A stretch of DNA of 64,000 bases from positions 311,834,740-311,898,739 of the forward strand of contig CM040120.1 of the NCBI GenBank assembly GCA_022559845.1. The letters are read 5' to 3'. This stretch comes from Amorphophallus konjac. Taxonomy: Eukaryota > Streptophyta > Magnoliopsida > Alismatales > Araceae. Below, in pieces: positions 22,409-33,085 of the stretch. The position numbers and the translations under genes were made by a program. Numbering within the stretch: position 1 is the first letter of the stretch; the number at the start of each line of letters is the position of its first letter. The notes beneath the pieces were generated by a model that did no database searches, was not told the origin of the DNA, and worked only from the letters and a program-made list of their open reading frames with translations.

Positions 22409-25400
22409 GTGGAACATTTTTATTTCATTTGTTTTATTTATTTATTTATCAATTTATTTACGTAGGCGTGCCAGTCACTAAGTGACAAGTTTATTATGCG
22501 CTCGATCTGACTTGGTCAGTCGATTGTGAGGTTCATGTCAGGACCTAGAGTCCGTCATACCACAAAGGCTACGCCGTTAATTACGTCCTCTAAAAAAGAG
22601 GACAACCCTTGATTAATTGCCAAGATGGGGATGCCTCGAGAGATGATACGAAGGCATAAAGAATACCGACTAAATGCACCAATGGATGTTGTGGAATGAG
22701 TTCATTTAGTTGACCATTCATGCAAAATGCAACGAGTTTATTAATTGATTTATTCATGTAATTAAAGGTTCAGTCATGCTCATTTAGATAGCAATGCATG
22801 CTAAGGCAAGTGTATGTCCCTGATTTTGAGATGAATGCTCAGCATAATTGAAGATGTTGGACCCCCTTTTTATTCATTTATTTGACTAGATTTATTGAAT
22901 CAATTAGGGTTTTAACATTAACCATCTACTATTAAAACAATTATTTATGCAGGTGCTCTCGTGCCACTGTTCATAAAAGTCAACGCATCAAGAGTCAACA
23001 TAGAGTCCACAATGTGCACATAAAGTCAATGCATTATTTTTATTTTTGGTCAAAACATTATTTCTTTATTTCATACATTAAGTCATTGCCCTCCTTGGAC
23101 TAAGGTCGACGTCAGTGCACTTCATGCACTGCCAAGGGTCAATGCTAGTATGAGGTTGATGCACGTTTGAGGGTCGGTGCATGAATGGGGTGACGTTGAT
23201 GCATGCACACAAATGGAGGTCTGTGCATGTGTGAGGATGAGGTCAATGCACATTTTTGAAGGTCAGTGCAAAGATGAGGTCGATGCACAAATGGAGGTCG
23301 ATGCATGTGAGATGGATGCATATATGGGGTCAATGCATGCATGAGGTCGGTGCAAACGGAGAAAAGGTCGGTGCAGGCGTAGGTGAGGGCGGTGCAAGCG
23401 AAGAGGAGGTCGGTGCATGTTGGAGGTTCGATGCATGTTCAAAGGTCGATGCATGTGTGAGTTGGCCTAAAACGGCGCCGAGCATTGTTGGGGCTAAAAC
23501 GGCGCACCCACGGCGCGCCAGATGGAGGCCAAGGGAGTTGAATTGGTTTATGAGTGTGGGTCTAAAGCCGCGCGGGGGGTACCGAGCCGGAAAATGGCGC
23601 GCCAGCTTAGGGGCGCACCGGATTAAGGCAATTTTGGTTTATTTGGGTTAAAATGAAAGGCCAAGTGATTTTCTTGGAACCTTGATGTTAATTAAGAAGA
23701 TTAAAGAGTTTATTCAGGTCCCAATTGTCTTGCAGACATGGCCAGTCCAGACTTATGTGAGGTTCCTACTCGAGCATAGTCCAACATAGACTTATGGCCT
23801 AAAGTTCATCATAATTCAGACTAAGTGTTCAGTCAAAAATTGGACAGCACCTCCCCATGCCCAAAGGGTTGCGGGGGCGAAGTGGAGATAGTCCCACAGC
23901 ATCTCGGGTACGCTCCTTAAAGCCGAGAATGCCAAACAGTGACCGGCAGACTTCGATGGAGGGAAAACCCCGAGGGCTAGCCTACGAGGGGCACCGACAC
24001 TCCATGAGTCAAAAATATCGATCAGAGGGATGGCCGAGATGGGATGATACCTCGAGGGCTAGCCTACGAGAGGTACCTTACCCACAGCCACCACCATTCT
24101 TGAGGGAATGTAGATTTGATGTCGGGTCGAAGACCCATTTCTGTATACCTTCAGGGGCTCATAGTGCTCCACACCTCTGAGGGATGGGATCCTACGGCCG
24201 TATGGTGATTATAGGAGAAACAGCGGAGCATTTGATGGGGAATGTCCCCCTCCCCGGTAGGTGGAACACTACTACTAAAGAAAACACGGTGTTCACGCTA
24301 AAATTCTGATGTCACCCACACGATAGGGGTGGGAAGCAGGCCACATTGAGCAGACCTTCCCCCACCTATCTCTGGGTAGAGAGATCGCAGTAATCCATTG
24401 TTGGTTTGTTAAGCCATTGGCAGTAGATTAGATATGGAGAGGGGTTAGCTGATTAGCATTTAGAGGCCGGCCATGAACATACGACCTGTGGAGATTGAAA
24501 GAGGCAATCACTCGAACAACCGGCAGGTAGCATAAAAGTAGATGATCACGCTAGAAAACCTTGCACCCAGTCTATAGGGGTGACCCTATTCTCCCCGGAT
24601 CATGATTGTGAATGGGGTGATGGTGAGGGGCCCATCCCGGTAGATAAAGGGGGGTGCATACACACGTAAGCCTCCAGCAGGGGAAAACGCGGTAAACACA
24701 CAATATATTCGAGACATTCGACCCATTGAGGAAAGAATGTCCTAGGGAGGGGGATAATATTAATGTAGCCCATGGCTTAGCCAGGGCATGGTATCAAGTG
24801 ACAGAGATGGGCAACACGGAAGCAGACGCAACACAGAGGACATGCGAACTCAATAATCCACTCATATTCTCATTCATACCCAAATGGCATCACACAGATA
24901 ACGAAGGGAAGAAGGGTAATAAAATTAGACTCAAGCGCATGAGCGAATGATATTGGCATTATATCATGGGCGTGGCCCGATTACATCTCCTCTCTGGGGA
25001 GGAAGAGCGGCTATAGATAGCGCTACAAGGAGCTAAAATGCTCAAGAGAAAAGGAAATGGGGAAGGGATTGTGGGCTCATTTCATCGCCCGTTCCATTAC
25101 GAGACTTAGGATATTGACAGATGGGAAGGAGACACGAGAAGAAGATCTCATGTGACACCACCTGGGGGTTGATAGTCATAAGACCGATGCACCTTGGACT
25201 TTAACAAGCAAGCACAATTCGCAATAGAAACGGACTGAAATCGGCGACCACTCACTCGACACTCACCCAAAATCGGGGGTAACTCGGTGATGCCGAGTGG
25301 AGGTTGTGAGGGATGGGCCCTTGCTGGTAGAGGGCCAGCAAGCGCAAGGGTTTTCCCAAGGGTATGGAGGCCCAATTCAATGGAGCCGACGTTGTGCCGA

Positions 25401-25535
25401 GGGCACGGGTTACACACTCTCTCCCACGGTGATCTCTTGAAGCAAAGGAGCTTGCGGATCGAGCACTCCCTCTCACGGGCTAGTGGAGCTATGGAATAAT
25501 ATTGAAAGAACAAGCACTAGGGAAAGCAAGGGTTA
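22409..25535. other. Unassigned repetitive sequence with a short-word array
   Basis: No protein family is recognisable. It contains the array at 22975-23465, GC-richer sequence around 23465-23630 with several GGCGCGCC-like sites, and two copies of CGAGGGCTAGCCTACGAG (about 23971-23988 and 24053-24070). The style is that of LTR or untranslated DNA of another retrotransposon, but I found no border. The open frames are not convincing. The Sirevirus-like element begins at 25536. Confidence 0.5.
22975..23465 (+). repeat. Array of the word GGTCGATGCATG
   Basis: About 20 copies of a 10-13 nt word (AGGTCGATGCATG, AGGTCGGTGCA, GGGTCAATGCATG) at irregular spacing of about 15-28 bp, densest from 23140 to 23460. 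The word matches AAGTCTATACATT of the 13.6-kb array at about nine of thirteen positions. Confidence 0.85.
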
Positions 25536-26422
25536 TGTTGGGTTCGGTGCAGTAGATTCGGAGGGGGGTGAATGAATCTCCCCTTAAAAACTTCGCCCAA
25601 TTAAAAATTCTTCCTGATACTAACAGAAGTCCAATAAGCAATTGCGGAATTTAGATTCACTAAGTCAAGTGATATGCTTATAGATTAACTGACTAGTGAC
25701 TTAGGAACAATGTCAAAAGACTCTCAAAGCTACAATCGAACACACAGTGTGCAATCAAACCATATCGTCCCTAAGCATTCATCTAGCGCCAATCAGATAA
25801 GAAAATTCAAACCATAGTGCACAAAGGATTTTTAGGTGGTTCGGTCCTCCAGACCTACATCCACCCCACACTCAAACCCGAGTGTGGATTCTGCTGACTC
25901 ACAACTTGAACAGCTGGGCATCACAGCTTGCCATACAACCACTGGGTAACACAGCTTGCCATCCGCTGGGCAACACAGCTTGCCATCCGCTGGGGACTAC
26001 AACTTAACCCGTCCGAGGTATCCACCTCGCCACTGTGCATCACAGCTTGCACTGCTGACAGACAGCTTGAAGAAAGATTTAAAAGGAAAGCAAAAACAAG
26101 AAACTACAGCAATGAAAAACTGTAAACAATGAAGCATGAATGTGGCTCACAAAGAGCTGACTGGATTGGATTTGATCCAACTTCTAGTGGAGACAGATTG
26201 TCTGATGAAGTCTTCTCTCTTCTCAATTCACGAGCTCTCTTCCTCTTTCTTTTTCTTCTTCTTCTCTGCTCTCGATCTCTCACTCTCTTTTTCTTTCTCT
26301 TCTTCTTCTTCTCTGTCTTTCTCTTCACACTCTTTCTTCTTCTTCTCTTTTCTTTCTTACTGGATCGTGCAGGCTCTCCTCTGCTTCAGTCGATCAACCT
26401 TCTCCTGAGGAAGAAGACTTCC

Positions 26423-26429
26423 TTTTATA
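26423..26429 (-). promoter_or_regulatory. TATA box of the Sirevirus-like 3' LTR
   Basis: TATAAAA followed by GGAAG on the - strand, matched at 46361-46367 in the other LTR. Confidence 0.6.
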
Positions 26430-26619
26430 GTGGCAGCAAGCAAGAGGGCGTGTGGCTTCCACATTTCTCGCCCAGAAGCTTGGACCACGTGGCAGCATCC
26501 TGTCAGCCCTTTCAGCCTCGGATCACGTGCCAGGTGCCAACCTTTGATCACGTGCCTTCATTAAGCTTCACGAACAGAACCTGTCAGACAATCAGATAGA
26601 GTTATCAGTTTAATGTCGA

Positions 26620-27570
26620 CACCTTGTACAGACTTTGTATTGTAATGCAGTGTGCAGACTTTGCAATGTATGGACTTTGCAAAGCGAAGACAAAGTATAG
26701 ACTTAGAGTGAACGATGCACAAATACATGAACCACACAGACTGTATAGACTTAGTGTGGCTTGAAGCACAGAATGCAATGGCTAAGGTTATGAGTGTATA
26801 GACTCTGCATGCGTGCTACATCAATGTACAGACTTGCCGACAATGAGTGTACAGACTCTGCTTTCAACAACGCACAATGTATAGACTTAGTCATGCGTGC
26901 AGCAAAGATAATGTACAGGCTATGCCATGCTCACAGTTAATGCATGTACAGACTTGTATGAGGAACAGGCTGTACAGACTTAGACGAATGACCCACAAGC
27001 TGCAATGTGTAGACTTGAAGAGCATTCAGCAGCCAATGTATAGACTTGCAGACTTGTGCAGACTAGACAGTGTATGGACTTGATGAGCATGCAGCACACA
27101 ATGTGCAGACTTCGTGAACATGCAAGTGAGCGATGTACAGACTTGCTAAACAATGCATGCACAAGACGCTAAGGAATGTACAGACTTAGTGTCTTGAGTA
27201 TAGTGATGCACAGATCAATGTATAGACTTGACTGATGTGCAGGCATGCAGCAAATGTATAGACTTGACGAAATGTCCATGTGATGCAACATGACTCTGTA
27301 CAGACTTAGCCCGAGCAAGGGCTGTACAGACTTGAGAAAGCGCGATGCATAGACTTTGGCAAAGCAGCGATGTATAGACTTGAACACATGGATTATGCGA
27401 TGTACTGACTTGGACGCATGCATGCTATGCGATGTGTAGACTTGCCAGCAGCAAGTGTATGTACTTACCAGCTATGAATGTGCAGACTTTATCTTGAATG
27501 ATGAATGTACAGACTTGTTGTCATGATGTACAAACATAGTCCAATGTACAGACTTGCTGAACTATCGTAT
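26620..27570 (-). repeat. LTR array of CAAGTCTGTACATT words, segment 1
   Basis: About 30 copies of a word read on the + strand as AATGTACAGACTTG or AATGTATAGACTT, spaced about 20-40 bp apart. In the element's own orientation the word is AAGTCTGTACATT, the same as in the + strand array at 13.6-14.7 kb. Confidence 0.9.
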
Positions 27571-27576
27571 GGACAT

Positions 27577-29591
27577 TGATAAGTGTGTATTTTTATATCA
27601 TAATTCATGATTCTACACACTTTTATGAGCTTAAATAATAATAAATGTACACTTCTCACACTTATTGTTGAGTTTGAAGCAAATGTTTAATTTTCTGAAA
27701 TTAAATAATTTGAATAACTATTTTTATGTATTTATGTAGGCACGTGATTCGAGGAAAGCTCCAAGAAAAAGAAAAAATGAATAAAAATATATATGTTAAA
27801 CTGGGCCAAAAGCCTAGGAAGTTGTTCAAAAAGAAAAGAAAATAATTAGAAAATAAAATAAAATTTATTTGATATTTTCTATAATTTTCTAACGATATAT
27901 ACTAGATATATATATATATAATTATATATAATAAATAAATAAAAAATAATAATAAAAAATGTTCAAACCCCCGCCCCCCTTCCCGCCTTCACCGCCCGCA
28001 CGGGCGACGAGGCGAGAAGGGCGCGAAGGCGGGGGGGGGACGTGGAGCGCGTCGGCGGGGTCGTGGCGGCAGGTCAACGGCACGCGGCGCACGCGCCCGC
28101 GTGTGACAAGCGGAGGCGGCAGGAGCGTTCGGCTCACGGCGGGCAGCCTAACACGGACGGCCGGTCGGCGCAACGGGCCGCCGGCCAGGAGGAGAGAGAA
28201 AATGAGAGAAAAAGAGAGAAAGAGAAGGAAGAAATGGCTATAAAAATTCCAAAAAATTTGGAAAAATCTGAAAAAAATAGAAGAGTGTGCAGCACATCCA
28301 GCCTAACATTTTGGATCCAATAGAGCATCACTTATGTTCACATGAAGAGAAAGGGAGTGTTGTGATCCCTATAAAAGGGGGTCTATTGGCCATTGTAAAA
28401 AAAAGGTTGAGTTAGAGATAGAGCTAGCTATGGGTCATTTGTAATGTAAGTTTGTTCTTTGTATTTCTGAAGTTGTTGATTGTTGGAGTTGTGTTTTACA
28501 AGCTTTTGAAGTCAAAGTTGTAAGTTGAAGTTATTTCAATACAAGTTTCATTTAGGAATTCAGTCTTTTCTTAGCCTTATTTCTCATTGTTATGATCTTC
28601 ATTTAAATTTGAGTTCTTCATAAAAGTTGTTCTTTTTTAAGTTTTCTTCAACTTCTCTGTTTAGCATTTCTTCAAATTCTTCCTAATTCATAGAGTTCCT
28701 ATCCATTTTCTTAAGTGTTGTTTTGTATGTTTACTGTTCATCCGTGGTGAGACCTTCTAGTATTCTTATATTTTGAAGCCTTTCGAGACCTCTTTTCAAT
28801 CTGAGTTCTTAATCAAAGTTGTTCTTTACTTGTAGATCTAAGTTTTGTTCTTCTACCACTTCTCCAAATTCTGCCTATTTTGTGTGTTAGAATTAATTTT
28901 TCAACGTTCTGATTTTTGCTCTGTTACTGTTCATCCGAACTAATAGGTCATAGTTTTTCAAGTTCTTTATTATCTTCCTTTCATTTTATGTTTCTGTGTT
29001 CTTCATAAAAGTTCTTCATCTTTTTATTCTCTACAACGTTTATTTAGTTCACTTTGTCTAATTCCTTCTATATTTCAAATTATTCTTTGCCTTCCAAACC
29101 TCTATTTCAATAGATTTCTGTTGTAATTACCACTTGTGTTTCCACTTGTGTTTTGTTTCAATTTCAATCCAAACATTTTCTTCACGGTTTCATCACACAT
29201 ACTCAAAGCGGTAAGTCTTCTTCAAATCATCTCATGACATCGACTTCCAAGGCGGAGCGATCTTCATCAAAGGCTCGACGTGGAAACGACGGCATTCTTC
29301 AATCAATTGGCTAAATTTCCTTTAGCTAAATTTCCTTTACTTATCTCTTGTCATTTAAAGTTGCAATTTCAATTTCTTTAGTGATAATCGCATTCCACGA
29401 ACAAAATTTGATTTTCCAAACATAAGGGTATTTCCAACTTGAACTAAAATCAAACTTCTCTCCCCGTGGGATCGACCCGTATTCACCACTGTACTCGTAT
29501 TTTCAAAAATCATTCGAGTGAGTGAGTGCGGTTATAAAATTTGAAATTTGTGTGGCACGGCATTTTTAAACGACGACAGTCGAGCGCATCA
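27577..29591 (+). repeat. Athila-like 5' LTR
   Basis: 2015 bp, starting TGATAAGTGTG and ending GCGCATCA. U3 carries a GC- and CpG-rich island at about 27965-28200, then a TATA box at 28370-28376. No coding is inferred; the open frames in the island are compositional. Confidence 0.93.
28370..28376 (+). promoter_or_regulatory. TATA box of the Athila-like 5' LTR
   Basis: TATAAAA followed by GGGGG, repeated at 37960-37966 in the 3' LTR. About 170 bp downstream of the CpG-rich island. Confidence 0.65.
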
Positions 29592-29597
29592 AATTTT

Positions 29598-29615
29598 TGG
29601 CGCCGTTGTCGGGGA
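29598..29615 (+). other. Primer binding site, tRNA-Asp type
   Basis: TGGCGCCGTTGTCGGGGA begins six bases after the LTR end. It matches the complement of the plant tRNA-Asp 3' end except for one position (T in GTTGTC where C is expected); this primer is usual in Athila and Tat elements. Confidence 0.85.
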
Positions 29616-30635
29616 GTGAATTATGTTGATAGTTGGATATTCTTGTGTTTGGTGTATATATGTGAATATTAATTTTGCTCTTTTTACTTGTGCAGGAAAA
29701 AGAAAAAAATTTGAAAAGCATAGAAAGAGGAAGATCGGACCTGAAATCCTCAGAAAATGAAGCGTCGTTAAAAGCTCGGAAGCATCGCTAAAGAGTAGAA
29801 ACGTCGGAACAGGTTCTGTTTTTCCAATTTCTAAAAAATCTCTACAAAAATTTGAAAAATTCTTCAAAACTCTATAAAAAATCAAAAACATGAAAACAAA
29901 AAGATATTTTTATTCTGGCTAGATAGGTTCATTAATTAAAAATCAAAAATAAAAAAATACTTGCACCAAAATCCAAAAAAAAAAATCATTTCAAGATTAG
30001 AAACCACACATCATGTTTGAGAACATGCATCATTTAGCATAGAACTTTTCTTTATTTAATTCCTGTCAATTGCATATTGAAGATTGCGAGGGGCAAGGTA
30101 CGTTCTACTCACCATATTATGGCATTCATTTTGCATAAAGAACCCCTTGTTTGAAACTGTGGTGTGCATTTTATTTCAAAATATTTGAAGGGCAACACCC
30201 CTAACAACATAAGGTGGGGATTTCATCACCCTTCCTTTGCCCGCAAACCACAATTCCCTTGCATCTCTGCATTACTTAGGCCTTAATAAAAGTCAGTAGA
30301 CGTTGGCCCTAGGATCACACTGTGGTTCTTGTGTTATTTGGGTTTACTCTCATATGAAAATCAGTGCCTAAGGCAAGACGGTCGGACGGCAAACGTCTTA
30401 AGCGGGCTAGTGATTTGGCATAATAAGGTCCCTACGAAAGTAGGGGGAACCTCCCACTTCCCCACCCCTTACCTGGCTGGTGGTCATATTGAGGGTAAAC
30501 TTACGTTTCACTTTAATCACTTTGTGAAACCCTATTAGTAGGTCTAAGTCGCATCTAGATCATTAGATAATTTGTGTTAACTTGTTTGTGGTTGCATAAA
30601 AAAAATTAAAAAAATAAAATCACAAATCCACGCCT
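29616..30635 (+). other. Athila-like 5' untranslated region
   Basis: About 1 kb between primer site and gag ATG, A/T-rich, no coding recognised. It probably carries packaging signals; none can be pinpointed. Confidence 0.6.
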
Positions 30636-32636
30636 ATGCAGGAGCACTTTTATCCTTCTACTTACAAGCCCTCGACCTGTATTCAACTCCCTGACATTCT
30701 CGTCGATCAATATGAGATTCGTCCAAGTCTCATCCAGATGCTCCCATCTTTTTATGGGAATCTCAATAAAAATCCTTATAGACATCTAGATGATTTTCTA
30801 GAAATTTGCTCCCTAATCAAAATTCAGAATTTTAATGATGATGCCCTTAGGTTGATCTTATTTCCATTCTCATTGAAAGATAAAGCAAAATGTTGGTTAA
30901 GGAGTTTTGGAAAAACTATCAGGATTTGCGATGCTATGCAGTTAGAATTTTTGAAAAAATTTTACCCCATCGGCCGAACCAACATGATGAGAAGGGCGAT
31001 TACAGGATTTACTCAACGTCCGGGAGAGCAAATTCATGAATCATGGGCCAGACTGAAGGATTTAATAGGTCAATGTCCACATCATGGGTTGCCCAAATGG
31101 CAAATTATATTTGCATTTTATGAGGGGTTATCCGATTATGATAGGCAAATGGTGGATATATATTGTGGAGGGGCATTTTTGAGCAAAAGTGAAGATGATG
31201 CGTATAATCTATTTGAGATTTTGAGTGAAAATTCGATAAATCGTGCCTCCATCTCATCTCATCAACAACTCGTAGGACATGTCAAACATGCGGAAAACCC
31301 AACCCACACTGGCATGGAAGTCTGTGAATTCTGTGCCAGTCTCACTCACCATGTGAGTCAGTGTCCTACTATAGCCCGACTCTCTCCAGTCATCCAAGCA
31401 CAGGTCCAAAATGCCCTAGGATTCTCTCAGCCCAATCCTGCTACATTTTCAGATTACAATCATGGCTTAAGTAATCACACAAATTTGCCTTTGATGGATC
31501 CACCATTTCAAGCCCATATGTCTGAATTTTCACCCCAAGCAACCCACGAGCGGACCATGTGTACTCAACCTCCGCTCAACTCATCTCACCCAAATTTTGG
31601 ACTCAACATAGATACTAGGGGTGATTCACCGGGCCACTGCTTTGACGCTCAAAGCGTGTACTCTCAGTCTACCTATCAACCCTCTCCTTCAACCTTACAC
31701 CAACCCACTCAATATGTGAACGATGATGACGATGACAGTCTTTTGCCTGTCATTTTGGCTCAAGATATCACTATTGAGAGTGAGGGGGTGTGTGCACGTA
31801 ATACCATGATAAAGGAAGGAAAGGAAGTAGGGGGTGAATTGACGGATAATGATGCTCATAATGATGATCATATCACCCCATTCTCTAAATGTTTTGAGAT
31901 TAAGAATACTACGGTAAAGGATAATGGCCCAAACAACTCAATTGAGGAAATGAATCAAGAGGAGGATTACGTTGTAAGTAATAAAATTGTTGATTTAATG
32001 GAACAAAATTCTGAATATCCTCCTTCTCTGGAAGAACATGATGATGGGGCCTTATTAGAAAAGTTTACGTTTCATCTACCGACCCCATTTCTGAAAAATT
32101 TGAGTGATAATTCTCAGTTGAGTACGGAGTGTGATGAGTGGCCCGTCTTCAAGAACTTCACATTTGATATGACCTCTGATGAAAGGGCCGAGCTAGAATC
32201 ATTTACAGTTCCTCCATCCACCCCATTGTTGGACAATTTGGTTAACAATCCTCATATGAGTGAGGGGTATGATGACGGGGTTTCATTAGTAAATTTTAAA
32301 TTTGATCTAACCCCTGAGGCCTATCCAATGACATCTGAATCTGTGGATGAGTTAGTGCTTCCTTCTACTTTTCCCCTTTCAGTTGAGCCTCTCCAATTTG
32401 AGATTCTCGGACCTGAGGAGGATGTGCCAACCACATTCATCTTCAATTTACCTTCCTCTCAAGAAGATAAATTGATCAATGCTCTTAAAGTTCATGAGGC
32501 TGTTACTGAAAGAAACGTGGCTAAGGATGACAATCATGTTCCTAAGCTACCAGGCCCTAAACAAGTATCCATGGAGGAAGTCATTCCTAAAGGGAGTCAG
32601 GAAGGACGATACAGGCGAAGGGGATCAAGGGATTGA
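30636..32636 (+). CDS. Athila-type Gag
   Basis: An uninterrupted 666-codon frame starting at ATG 30636. The N-terminal third is a retrotransposon gag domain: an LKDKAKCWLRSF block near 30876-30911, then QRPGEQIHESWARLKDLI near 31015-31068, as in Athila Gag. A cysteine/histidine segment (CEFCASLTHHVSQC, about 31324-31365) is a CCHC-type zinc knuckle. The rest is acidic and low in recognised domains, with repeated motifs of the form PPSTPLLDNL and PTPFLKNL, that is, three degenerate units at about 32040-32290. It would build the particle shell. Being open over 2 kb in an element lacking pol, it may still be translated. The stop at 32634-32636 is followed by no pol domain. Confidence 0.85.
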   Translation: MQEHFYPSTYKPSTCIQLPDILVDQYEIRPSLIQMLPSFYGNLNKNPYRHLDDFLEICSLIKIQNFNDDALRLILFPFSLKDKAKCWLRSFGKTIRICDAMQLEFLKKFYPIGRTNMMRRAITGFTQRPGEQIHESWARLKDLIGQCPHHGLPKWQIIFAFYEGLSDYDRQMVDIYCGGAFLSKSEDDAYNLFEILSENSINRASISSHQQLVGHVKHAENPTHTGMEVCEFCASLTHHVSQCPTIARLSPVIQAQVQNALGFSQPNPATFSDYNHGLSNHTNLPLMDPPFQAHMSEFSPQATHERTMCTQPPLNSSHPNFGLNIDTRGDSPGHCFDAQSVYSQSTYQPSPSTLHQPTQYVNDDDDDSLLPVILAQDITIESEGVCARNTMIKEGKEVGGELTDNDAHNDDHITPFSKCFEIKNTTVKDNGPNNSIEEMNQEEDYVVSNKIVDLMEQNSEYPPSLEEHDDGALLEKFTFHLPTPFLKNLSDNSQLSTECDEWPVFKNFTFDMTSDERAELESFTVPPSTPLLDNLVNNPHMSEGYDDGVSLVNFKFDLTPEAYPMTSESVDELVLPSTFPLSVEPLQFEILGPEEDVPTTFIFNLPSSQEDKLINALKVHEAVTERNVAKDDNHVPKLPGPKQVSMEEVIPKGSQEGRYRRRGSRD

Positions 32637-33036
32637 TATGGTGCAAGGGTTCCACCTCGATCTTGACAAATTAGACATTAATCATTTCTGGATCCCTACA
32701 GCTGAAAATTGGCTCACATATAGGGTTAACGCTAAAATCCATAATGTGCGAGTCTTGCCTCTTTCTAGCCCCAGTCCGTACATGTCTACTCTTGTCTTCC
32801 AATGGCATAAGGGCTGGAATTTGAAGAAAGACAAGATCACATGGTGGCTTATTCTGAATGCCACACGTTGGTTAAATGCTCTACCTTCTGTCTGGCTGAC
32901 GACATAAAACTTAGCGCTTCTTGGGAGGCAACCCAAAGGTTAAGTGATTTTTGTGTGGTGATACATTCTTGGAGGCTAGATGTGTGCAAGAATTTGAGAA
33001 GCCAAAAAGAAGAGAGAACCAAGCATAACAAAACAT
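32637..33036 (+). other. Remnant 3' of gag, with a conserved short hairpin
   Basis: A shifted open frame runs to 32907 but no domain is recognised; this is where pol would be expected, so a large deletion is inferred. At 32921-32936 TTGGGAGGCAACCCAA forms a five-base-pair stem just after TTAGCGCTTC, a block I recall as conserved after the coding part of Athila elements. The 3' end of the antisense gene's transcript lies next to it. Confidence 0.55.
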
Positions 33037-33042
33037 TTTATT
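33037..33042 (-). terminator. AATAAA polyadenylation signal of the antisense PMD gene
   Basis: AATAAA on the - strand about 45 nt after the stop at 33086, preceded by a T/G-rich stretch (TTTGTAATC). A typical plant position. Confidence 0.6.
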
Positions 33043-33085
33043 CAAACTCTCAATAACAGGAACAAACAACCAGAGATTACAAAGT

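Larger units (their letters stand above)
25536..27576 (-). repeat. Sirevirus-like 3' LTR, segment 1
   Basis: Near-identical to 45474-47516 in order and sequence, with scattered substitutions. It contains a pyrimidine-rich tract at about 26195-26360, a - strand TATA box at 26423-26429 and the word array from about 26620. It is cut at 27576 by the Athila-like element, whose duplicated target GACAT is 27572-27576, and resumes at 39183-39187. Confidence 0.92.

Noticed and set aside
26129..26599. Hydrophobic Leu/Phe/Ser-rich frames in the Sirevirus LTR
   Set aside because: They are translations of a CTT/TCT-rich tract inside the LTR, repeated at 46080-46301.
27960..28331. Open frames in the GC-rich part of the Athila-like LTR (also 37537-37921)
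   Set aside because: They are open because of high GC content, occur on both strands and have no domain; they sit upstream of the LTR TATA box.
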